The position numbers and the translations under genes are program-made. Below the pieces are notes generated by a model that was given only the letters and a program-made list of their open reading frames with translations, had not been told where the DNA came from and did not search any database. From Coprothermobacter sp. (lineage in GTDB: Bacteria; Coprothermobacterota; Coprothermobacteria; Coprothermobacterales; Coprothermobacteraceae): a stretch of 8,662 bases of DNA. The stretch is from assembly GCA_003476705.1 (NCBI GenBank), contig DMVM01000038.1, positions 1 through 8,662 on the forward strand. The letters run 5' to 3'. This document shows, in pieces, positions 1 through 5,339 of the stretch (the first letter of the stretch is position 1; each line of letters opens with the position of its first letter).

Positions 1-525
1 GCTTACAAGAATGCTTTGCAGTGGATAGGAAAAGAAAGTGAAGCGCGCACGTTGGCATTGAACAAAGACCAGTACCTAATGTATGAGACGTTTGCAAAAG
101 AGGGCTTTGAAACAAAACTGCTAACGCGGATAATCACCATTGACTTGCCCAACATATTAAGTGAAGTGGGCAAAGGCTGGAATGAAATAAACCAGAGTTA
201 CATAAGTGCCATTCTAAATCTGCAGCAAAAAGGAGAAATCACAGCAGCCGTAGCCAAGGACCTTCTGTGGCAAGCTGCCCGTGACATCGACCCGATAACG
301 TACGCTCAGGAGCATCAGCTCTTGGGCAAGAAAGACTCTGACTTAGAACAAGTGGTTGACGAAGTGCTAGAACAAAATCCTGATGCCGTAGAAAAGTACA
401 AGAAAGGGAATGTGAACGTGGTCAGTTTCCTCCTAGGGCAGGTTATGAAGAAAACTAAAGGCACAGCTGATCCTGGTGAAACAAGGAAGCTCCTCGAAGA
501 AGGATTAACAAAGCTTAGTGAATAA
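1..525 (+). CDS. gatB: Asp-tRNA(Asn)/Glu-tRNA(Gln) amidotransferase subunit B, C-terminal part (5' end outside window)
   Basis: GatB binds misacylated Glu-tRNA(Gln) or Asp-tRNA(Asn) and activates the side chain for amidation by ammonia from GatA, within the cytoplasmic GatCAB complex. The frame is open from base 1 and begins with AYKNALQWIG, so the start codon and the catalytic N-terminal domain lie upstream. The visible 174 residues are the helical linker and the C-terminal GatB/YqeY tail that holds the tRNA. The diagnostic stretch is the end, where NPDAVEKYKKGN is followed by VSFLLGQVMKKTKG and a leucine-rich last helix. This matches the family pattern NPxxVxxYxxGKxxxxxxLVGQVMKxTxGxAxP. The usual lysine or alanine-rich piece after GN reads VNVV here. 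The TAA at 523-525 lies inside the 3' end of the convergent pilin gene, giving an 11-base overlap. No terminator hairpin is visible after it. Confidence 0.93.
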   Translation, partial: AYKNALQWIGKESEARTLALNKDQYLMYETFAKEGFETKLLTRIITIDLPNILSEVGKGWNEINQSYISAILNLQQKGEITAAVAKDLLWQAARDIDPITYAQEHQLLGKKDSDLEQVVDEVLEQNPDAVEKYKKGNVNVVSFLLGQVMKKTKGTADPGETRKLLEEGLTKLSE

Positions 526-1735
526 TTCTTACCAGTAAAGGGGGGCTCCCTTCGTTCTGCAAGGCTCTCCGTAGTACGGTACTGCCTTTAGCACGTACCA
601 CTTTAGCAGATATTTGGCCGCTGAACTGAGAGCTGCTAATTTCCACTTCTTCGCCGCTCAGTGTTACGTTATCCAAGTTACTGCCATTTACAGTTATGTA
701 CTTTTCACTTTGCACGTTTAAATGGTTAATTTGACTATCCTTCACTGCAACGTTCTTTGCACCTAAAAGCAGGTCACCATAATCACCACTCCCAACCTCA
801 ACGTTACACTCTTGGAAAAGAGAGTTTAAGAATGGTACTGTGGCTGTTTGAGTGCCACTGATTACCTTTAGATCCTGCTCATAAACTAAAGTCAACGTTG
901 GCGTTTGCAAAGTCAAAGCCTTCCCATCACCGACATCAATCACACTACCCGTGCAGTCATACATCTTTTGAAACTGCTGCGCTGGCTTCGTCACCGGAAT
1001 TCTTTTCCAAAGTACAACACTTGGTAGCAGCTGTTTCATCCCATCATCAAATTGCGTGATTTTAATGCCCTTTCCTCCAACGCAGTGGTCATAACTCGTG
1101 TAGTAACAATGTGAGCCAGTCTGAAATACCAAATTGCTGTATTCGTAACCAGGAGCTCCAGTTTTCATCCCTTCGCCAGCGTAGTAAAAAGAATCTTTGT
1201 CGTAGGTGGTTTTCATGCCCCTCCAGCCCACAAACACAATGGTCCTGCGCGTAGAGGAAACATACATGTTCCCCTCATCAATGGCTGGTTGCCACAACGA
1301 TTCAGTCCAACAAGGCGTGCCACAGGACCAAAGTTTTGACGAGCCATAGAAGTAAAACTTTTCAGCTGCCGCATCCCCTACTAAGCGACTACCGTAGTCC
1401 ATAGAGAAAGTGGAGCTGGCATTTACTACAAAGGATGGTACCCATTCCACTGGGAAAGTCCGTTCCATTTCCTCATACTGGACTGCTACTGCTTCTTCAG
1501 ACCATAGAAACCTACAACCATTGAAAAAGCTAAGTTTCTCACCATTTTTGTTGTTGTACATATGTTCAGCTACATCCAAGCATTCTTCTATGCGCAGCCG
1601 CTGCAACGCTTTTTCCTCAAGCATCCTTTCGTGAACTACGCTAAATGCTGAAGCACTCACAATGACAAACACCATGCTGCATACAAGCATTACAGAAAAC
1701 AAAGCAGTACTACCGGGTAAGTATTTCCCATTCAT
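515..1735 (-). CDS. PilX/GspK-like minor prepilin with C-terminal beta-helix-like repeats
   Basis: This is a predicted secreted pilus-tip subunit of 406 residues. It starts at ATG 1735, with AAGGGG about 6 bases upstream. The N-terminus MNGKYLPG|STALFSVM has a short lysine-containing leader, Gly at -1 and then a hydrophobic helix (about residues 9-32). The usual Glu at +5 is Phe. GspK and PilX tip subunits also often lack Glu5, so this is consistent with a tip role. The middle is rich in Cys, Trp and Tyr and is not recognised. Residues about 322-387 form four rungs with the pattern hydrophobic-x-hydrophobic-x-x-Ser (Ser334, 352, 369, 385), 16-18 residues apart, like a small right-handed beta-helix. 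It is the last gene of a three-gene run and overlaps its upstream neighbour by 26 bases. The specific binding function is unknown. Assignment to PilX/GspK rests on gene order and the N-terminus, not on overall similarity. Confidence 0.66.
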   Translation of the reverse strand: MNGKYLPGSTALFSVMLVCSMVFVIVSASAFSVVHERMLEEKALQRLRIEECLDVAEHMYNNKNGEKLSFFNGCRFLWSEEAVAVQYEEMERTFPVEWVPSFVVNASSTFSMDYGSRLVGDAAAEKFYFYGSSKLWSCGTPCWTESLWQPAIDEGNMYVSSTRRTIVFVGWRGMKTTYDKDSFYYAGEGMKTGAPGYEYSNLVFQTGSHCYYTSYDHCVGGKGIKITQFDDGMKQLLPSVVLWKRIPVTKPAQQFQKMYDCTGSVIDVGDGKALTLQTPTLTLVYEQDLKVISGTQTATVPFLNSLFQECNVEVGSGDYGDLLLGAKNVAVKDSQINHLNVQSEKYITVNGSNLDNVTLSGEEVEISSSQFSGQISAKVVRAKGSTVLRRALQNEGSPPLLVRIIH

Positions 1736-2006
1736 ACTCTACCCCTTGATTTGGCGTTGCATCATAAACAAATCTTTGAGGGCCAAAGATTTGCCTTTCC
1801 AATGGTGTGCCTTGCTCAGTAAGCAAAGTCTGCAATGGTGTAGGGTCATTTATAGTTTTTCCTGTCTTGCTTAACTGCAGGGAAGCAAGGTTTATGTAAC
1901 TAAAGAGCATTAACAACAGAAAGCTGGAGGCTGATAAAGCCAAAAGCAGCTCAATTAAGGTAAAAGCCGGGAAACTCTTGTCCCTGTAATGGAATAATCT
2001 TTCCAA
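1710..2006 (-). CDS. PilW/GspJ-like minor prepilin, short
   Basis: This encodes a prepilin of 98 residues with a textbook prepilin peptidase site, KSFPA|FTLIELLLALS. It has Phe at +1 and Glu at +5 (residue 19), followed by a hydrophobic helix to about residue 44. Position -1 is Ala instead of the usual Gly. The mature chain would be about 84 residues, which is short for PilW or GspJ (usually around 200). The globular part may therefore be minimal. The start is TTG at 2006. An in-frame stop lies 10 codons upstream and there is no ATG or GTG before the cleavage site, so TTG is the only reasonable choice. Its ribosome-binding site is poor. The gene overlaps the end of the preceding prepilin gene by 52 bases and the start of the next by 26, which suggests translational coupling. 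The PilW/GspJ assignment is inferred from the FTLIELL motif and its middle position in the cluster. Confidence 0.72.
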   Translation of the reverse strand: MERLFHYRDKSFPAFTLIELLLALSASSFLLLMLFSYINLASLQLSKTGKTINDPTPLQTLLTEQGTPLERQIFGPQRFVYDATPNQGVEYEWEILTR

Positions 2007-2326
2007 TGCACCGTTACCGTAGTCTCTTTGAAGTTACTTTCACAATTTGGAATTTGCTGTACTGAAGCACCAAAACTGGAACAGCCCAGTGACATGCTTC
2101 TCGTAACGTTGTAGTCCACGTTACCACTGTGAATCACGAAACTTGTAGCTGTCTCAGAATACCAAGGTGCATTGTAAAGTTGCTCGTACATTATACTGGA
2201 AGCCACATTCCTTTCCTTCACATAAGTATGTATGGTTTGGGCATCCCCGCTGGCACCAAGCAGAAGTAGACCCGCTAACAGAGTCAGAACTAATGCTATT
2301 AGTACCTCTGCATAGGAAACGCCCAT
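1955..2326 (-). CDS. PilV/GspI-like minor prepilin with a two-residue leader
   Basis: This is a predicted type IV pilin-like protein of 123 residues. The N-terminus MG|VSYAEVLIALV has Gly at -1 and Glu at +5, followed by a long hydrophobic helix to about residue 25. The AEVLIAL core is like that of the PilV/GspI group (xxEVLVAL). If cleavage follows Gly2, the leader is only Met-Gly, which is much shorter than usual and lacks the normal basic residue. No longer start is possible because an in-frame TAG lies two codons before the ATG. Two cysteines about 13 residues apart (in GCSSFG and PNCES) could form the disulfide loop common in pilins. No Shine-Dalgarno sequence precedes the ATG, but a TATAGT box ends 7 bases before it, suggesting a leaderless mRNA. 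It is the first gene of the pilin run and is divergent from the macro-domain gene. No assembly ATPase, platform protein or peptidase gene is in view. Confidence 0.73.
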   Translation of the reverse strand: MGVSYAEVLIALVLTLLAGLLLLGASGDAQTIHTYVKERNVASSIMYEQLYNAPWYSETATSFVIHSGNVDYNVTRSMSLGCSSFGASVQQIPNCESNFKETTVTVHWKDYSITGTRVSRLLP

Positions 2327-2333
2327 GTTCTAT

Positions 2334-2341
2334 ACTATAAT
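2334..2341. promoter_or_regulatory. Overlapping divergent -10 boxes between pilin and macro-domain genes
   Basis: On the plus strand TATAAT (2336-2341) ends six bases before the ATG at 2348. On the minus strand TATAGT (2339 to 2334) ends seven bases before the ATG at 2326. With the usual spacing of about 7 bases from the -10 box to the first transcribed base, both mRNAs would start at or within a base or two of the start codon. Neither gene has a Shine-Dalgarno sequence. I could not find a convincing -35 hexamer at 16-18 bases on either side. Both -35 regions would fall inside the opposing coding sequence. Confidence 0.6.
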
Positions 2342-2347
2342 ACCACT

Positions 2348-2845
2348 ATGAAGGTGTTTCTTTTTAAGGGGGATTTAACTATTCTGGACGTAGATGCCGT
2401 GGTGAACGCAGCAAACGGTGTAGGGCCCATGGGAGGCGGCGTTGCATACGCCATTAAAAAGGTAGGCGGACATGAAATTGAACAAGAAGCCATAAGGCGC
2501 TGCAAAGAAGAAGGACCCTTCAAACCTGGGCAAGTTTACGTAACCACAGGCGGTCAAAAGTGGAAACACGTCATTCACGCTGTAACCATGATGCACCCTG
2601 CTGAACCTGCCGATTATGATTCCGCAGGTGAAGCATTGGCAAAAGCCATTAAGAAAGCCGTCGATTTGGGTGTAATAAGCTTGGCGGTGCCAGCATTAGG
2701 TATGGGCGTAGGCGGACTTGAGCCAAGGCCACTGGCACAGACTTTTGCGAAGGTATTCAAGCGCTTGAAAGATGAGCCCCTAAACATTGTGGTCTCGGCT
2801 TTCGACAAAACCTTTCTAATGGAGCTTATCAGTGCGATGGATTAG
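2348..2845 (+). CDS. Macro-domain protein, ADP-ribose binding or hydrolysing
   Basis: This is a stand-alone macro domain of 165 residues, the normal size for a one-domain protein. Macro domains bind ADP-ribose and its derivatives and often remove ADP-ribose from proteins, nucleic acids or metabolites. Family marks in order are GDLT (residues 8-11) at the adenine side, VDAVVNAAN (15-23), the glycine-rich loop GGGVAYAI (29-36), and the phosphate loop ALGMGVGG (116-123) before the last helices. The GGGVAYAI form is like that of the archaeal protein Af1521 as I remember it. It differs from the GGVDxAIH form of many MacroD-type hydrolases, since the Asp is replaced by Ala33. ADP-ribose binding is likely, whereas hydrolysis is uncertain. 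The start is ATG 2348, with no Shine-Dalgarno sequence but a -10 box six bases upstream. It overlaps the next gene by 14 bases and is the first of four plus-strand genes. Confidence 0.92.
   Translation: MKVFLFKGDLTILDVDAVVNAANGVGPMGGGVAYAIKKVGGHEIEQEAIRRCKEEGPFKPGQVYVTTGGQKWKHVIHAVTMMHPAEPADYDSAGEALAKAIKKAVDLGVISLAVPALGMGVGGLEPRPLAQTFAKVFKRLKDEPLNIVVSAFDKTFLMELISAMD
2821..2834 (+). promoter_or_regulatory. Ribosome-binding site and GTG start of the binding-protein-like gene
   Basis: GGAG at 2821-2824 lies seven bases before the GTG at 2832, inside the end of the macro-domain gene. This spacing, together with the hydrophobic segment starting immediately after the start, supports GTG 2832 as the true initiation site. 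Expression is probably coupled to the macro-domain gene. Confidence 0.6.
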
Positions 2846-3890
2846 CTTGGTACTAGTAGTTGTTCTGCTATTGGGTGGTGGTTACTTTTACTGGCAGCGT
2901 GTGGAAAGCAGTGAAGTTGTTTATGTGTTCTTGCCAGAAGTGCCCAGTGCCACCATTGTTCCTTGGACTGCAATAACCCCAGCAGATAGAACTGTGCTCT
3001 ATAACACCAGAAGAACACTGTTTAAGTACGGCAAACCCAGCGTAAACGACGCGAGATGGGAAGAAAGAGCAGTCCCTGATTTAGCCCTCAGTGCAACTTC
3101 CACTGACAACATCCACTGGACCATAACTCTTAAATCAGACATCATTACTGCAACCCAAATCATAAGTGCCTGGAGTGAAACACTTAAGAACGGTGACCCT
3201 ACCGTGGTTGGTAAACTGTTTTACTACATTGAAGGTGGACAGAGTTACAAAAACAACACTGGTCCGTTTAGGGGACTCGTAGCAGAAACACCGAGTACCT
3301 TACGTGTGGTCACAGCATTTCCACTGAATCTTCCACTCTTACTAGCTGACCCAGTTTTCTCCACATCTGTGACAACAAATATAACGTATGAAGGCGGCGT
3401 CCTCTTTAAGGGGCAAACACGGATCATCTTTACTAACGAGCCCGAAAAAGCAGACATAGCATGGCTCGAGAGCGGTACTGAAAACTTCTCGGGAACTTTT
3501 GATTACGCTGTTTCATCCACTGTTTTACCCACTGTTTCCAGCACTTTGGGTTGCCTTAACCTTCCCTTGGTAGATCTTAGCAGTGTGCCAGTACTTACAC
3601 CAACGGTGTTTTATGTACCACCTCAAAGGCCACCTGAAGGCAAAGTTAACTTGTATCCATGGCAGCTGGATTATCCAAGCGAAGAAGCATTCAAGCTGGG
3701 CTTAGCCGTGCTCCTTAACGATCCAACAGTGGCATCAGCAACTCAAAGCTTGAGTGAACTCATGGATAAAAACCACATTTACGTGGCTAATCCGGTGTGC
3801 TTCAATCTGAAAGTGAACTCACGCATAAAGAATTTAGAAACACACTTAGACATAATGGATTTTACGGAAATGACAAAGAAGGTGTGGTGA
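2832..3890 (+). CDS. Membrane-anchored, shortened family 5 (oligopeptide/dipeptide) solute-binding-like protein
   Basis: Residues 4-21 form one hydrophobic segment followed by WQR. There is no lipobox cysteine, so the protein is probably held by an uncleaved N-terminal anchor with its body outside the membrane. The body shows the order seen in OppA/DppA-type binding proteins. A start like LxP...YNTRRTLFKYGK (residues 42-68) comes first. VPDLALS (81-87) takes the place of the usual LAxSW. NIHWTITLKSDI (93-104) followed by TATQIISAWSETL corresponds to the family's WTFxLRxxVxFxDGxPxTAxDVxxSW. Near the C-terminus, IYVANPVCFNLKVNS (316-330) then IKN and DFT resemble the family ending. At 352 residues it is well below the usual 500 or more, so much of the middle is reduced and the ligand pocket may not be kept. 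No ABC permease or ATPase gene is nearby. It could be a sensor or scaffold instead of a transporter part. The family assignment is from pattern reading only. Confidence 0.55.
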   Translation: MRWISLVLVVVLLLGGGYFYWQRVESSEVVYVFLPEVPSATIVPWTAITPADRTVLYNTRRTLFKYGKPSVNDARWEERAVPDLALSATSTDNIHWTITLKSDIITATQIISAWSETLKNGDPTVVGKLFYYIEGGQSYKNNTGPFRGLVAETPSTLRVVTAFPLNLPLLLADPVFSTSVTTNITYEGGVLFKGQTRIIFTNEPEKADIAWLESGTENFSGTFDYAVSSTVLPTVSSTLGCLNLPLVDLSSVPVLTPTVFYVPPQRPPEGKVNLYPWQLDYPSEEAFKLGLAVLLNDPTVASATQSLSELMDKNHIYVANPVCFNLKVNSRIKNLETHLDIMDFTEMTKKVW

Positions 3891-3897
3891 ACCATCC

Positions 3898-4302
3898 ATG
3901 TCAAAGTACGAAGGGCGGAGAGCCAGCGAAGACGATGTAGTGGATCTCGCCCAGTGGGCTCCTTATCCGCCTAATAGAAGAACGGCTTTTATCCAAAGTC
4001 TGCTTAACTATGTCAGGGTACCTTACACCCGAGTAGTGGTTGTTGAAAAAGAAGGTGCACTGGTTGCATTCGCCCTACTTTGGCTAAAGCACTCCGCAGT
4101 CACACAAACTATTACTGCGGAAATAAAGGACCTCGTGCTAAAAGAACCTTCGGACAGAGAAGCCCTGCAAGTGCTCCTTGAGACCTGTGAACAGACAGTG
4201 AAAAACATGGGGGCATCAGAAATAGAACTTTATTGCGAAAGTTTGGATTTACATGAATTTGGTTATAATACCTTTAGTAGCTTTTGGAGGAAAGGGGTGT
4301 AA
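3898..4302 (+). CDS. GNAT-like acetyltransferase-fold protein, possibly inactive
   Basis: This encodes a cytoplasmic protein of 134 residues. A GNAT-like layout is visible: a helical N-terminal part, two strands with a turn at RVVVVEKEGALVAFALLW (residues 45-62), a third strand at TAEIKDLVL (73-81), a helix at REALQVLLETCEQTVKNMG (87-105), a strand at EIELYC, and a FGYxxFSSFWRKG ending like the last strand of the fold. The acetyl-CoA pyrophosphate loop, normally Q/RxxGxG/A just before the long helix, reads KEPSDREA here and lacks the glycines. Catalysis or CoA binding is therefore doubtful. The start ATG 3898 is seven bases after the previous stop, with GGTG-rich sequence before it. The stop is six bases before the ferritin-like gene. 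The substrate is unknown, and the protein may be a structural or binding relic of the family. Confidence 0.5.
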   Translation: MSKYEGRRASEDDVVDLAQWAPYPPNRRTAFIQSLLNYVRVPYTRVVVVEKEGALVAFALLWLKHSAVTQTITAEIKDLVLKEPSDREALQVLLETCEQTVKNMGASEIELYCESLDLHEFGYNTFSSFWRKGV

Positions 4303-4308
4303 ATTAGC

Positions 4309-4788
4309 ATGGAAAACAAAGAAATGAGTGCGAAGGAAGCTCTTAGTTATGCCATTCACGCCGAAATGGAAGCCAACGAGTTTTACTTAGAATGGTCAAT
4401 GAATACTAACGACCCGGCAGCCAAGAAAGAACTGCAGGAGCTTGCAGATTGGGAGGCACAGCACCGCGACCAACTAACAAACATTTATGAGAGCCGATTC
4501 AGTGAAAAATTCCAGAGAAACCCCAACGTCACTGTGGAACCCGCGTTAAAAGTTAAAGCTGACGAGTTCAAAGATGTGTACAGTGTACTGCGCATCGCTT
4601 CCACTGCTTACCTTACTGAGCTCACCTCTGCCGAGTTTTACAGCGACATGGCAAAAAAGTTCGCCGACGATGCGGAGCTTAGTAAAACCTTCAGCGAGCT
4701 TGCGGACATGGAAAAGAGCCATATGCAGCTCATGTTAAAGCGTTACCTAAGACTTAAGGAGGACTTATCTGGTCCCCTAATGTTGTAA
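4309..4788 (+). CDS. Rubrerythrin-type ferritin-like diiron protein
   Basis: This is a four-helix-bundle protein of 159 residues built as two similar helix pairs. All six carboxylate and histidine ligands expected for a diiron site are visible: Glu19 in AIHAEMEANEFY, Glu49 and His52 in LADWEAQH, Glu104 in LTELTSAEFY, and Glu135 and His138 in LADMEKSH. The two halves align with each other (E-5x-FY, then LADxExxH). There is no CxxC rubredoxin tail, so it is the erythrin domain alone. Family members act in peroxide or oxygen detoxification or iron handling in anaerobes, while others are sulfur-oxidation or unknown-function proteins. The exact reaction here is not determined. GGAGG and AAGGGG (4286-4297) precede the ATG. 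It is the last gene of the macro-domain cluster, with a six-base gap from the GNAT-like gene. This suggests a stress-related setting, which is inference. Confidence 0.82.
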   Translation: MENKEMSAKEALSYAIHAEMEANEFYLEWSMNTNDPAAKKELQELADWEAQHRDQLTNIYESRFSEKFQRNPNVTVEPALKVKADEFKDVYSVLRIASTAYLTELTSAEFYSDMAKKFADDAELSKTFSELADMEKSHMQLMLKRYLRLKEDLSGPLML

Positions 4789-4823
4789 CCTCTCATCGCC
4801 GTAAACAAGACAAACCTCTAAGA

Positions 4824-5279
4824 CTTTGTCCACACAGCAGATGCACTACGATTGTGGGAAAAGCACGTTCTGGAACATTTGCAACCAATTATCAAAGAGA
4901 GAGGGAACGGGGCATTCTGAACAAAAATGGGTCTGGTAAATCCATGTTTCTTAGGACCATGTTTTTCGAGCCATAAAGAATGCTCAAGCAAATGAAACAT
5001 TACTGTAAAAGCCAACAAGGACCCTCTCTGTAGGAAGCTGCTATATGGTTAACAACGCTCTGGGCAAGGATACGAACGCTTAGGAAGGTTGTTAAAGGGG
5101 GTGTGGAGTGTTTTATTTCGGTCTGCCCTAAAAACCATCACACGAGCTCACCGTGATTTTACTTCCACATTAACTTCACTAGCAATGAAGAGCGCATCAC
5201 GTTCTATGGAGGAAAAACTGTCCTGCCGTAAAAGGCTGGTTTGATTTATCGCAAAATAGCTTTTTATACATCTTATTAG
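4824..5279 (+). pseudogene. Probable decayed MutS-family ATPase fragment; otherwise gene-free stretch
   Basis: Positions 4789-5286 contain no intact gene. One frame (codons starting at 4824), broken by several stops, gives a P-loop at 4914-4943 reading ILNKNGSGKS then MFLRTM. This resembles the MutS-family ITGPNMSGKSTFLRT. In the same frame, LKQMKHYC resembles LAQxGxxV. At 5034-5114 EAAI, then ARIRT, then VVKGG and CF resemble the MutS run ExAxI...RIG..D.L..G.S.F. At 5166-5207 HINFTSNEERITF resembles the HFxExxxxxIxF strand near the MutS C-terminus. Just upstream in another frame, LWEKHVLEHL (about 4846-4881) resembles the RHPVLE motif, implying a frameshift. The Walker B part is not recognisable. 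The similarity is by eye from degraded sequence, so the family is tentative. Another P-loop ATPase is the main alternative. Confidence 0.36.
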
Positions 5280-5286
5280 TAAAACA

Positions 5287-5321
5287 AGCAGCGGCGCTTT
5301 CTGCACCGCTGCTGCTTTTTT
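5287..5321. terminator. Two-way intrinsic terminator
   Basis: An 11-base-pair stem (5287-5297 with 5303-5313) closes on a five-base loop. It has one C-A mismatch when read on the plus strand and one G-U wobble on the minus strand. On the plus strand GCTTTTTT follows. On the minus strand TTGTTTT follows. It lies 18 bases beyond the guaA stop codon and so should end the guaBA transcript. In the other direction it could stop reading from the ferritin cluster, which has no closer hairpin. Confidence 0.8.
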
Positions 5322-5339
5322 ACGTTGTCCTAAGGTGTC

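Noticed and set aside
570..600. Short inverted repeat AGTAC-G-GTACT near the pilin 3' end
   Set aside because: It is only five base pairs with a one-base spacer, inside a coding region and without a T-run, so it is not a terminator and is likely chance.
2375..2596. Minus-strand open frame inside the macro-domain gene
   Set aside because: It is opposite a clear macro domain and has no promoter, ribosome-binding site or recognisable product.
2348..4788. A defence or toxin-antitoxin system based on the macro domain (DarTG-like)
   Set aside because: No DarT-type ADP-ribosyltransferase or other toxin gene is present beside the macro-domain gene, and the neighbours do not match known defence sets.
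4818..5018. Minus-strand open frame of 66 codons in the gene-poor stretch
   Set aside because: It has no recognisable motif and lies opposite the better-supported P-loop relic on the plus strand.
4789..5286. CRISPR array or tandem repeat in the gene-free stretch
   Set aside because: I found no regularly spaced repeats on either strand.
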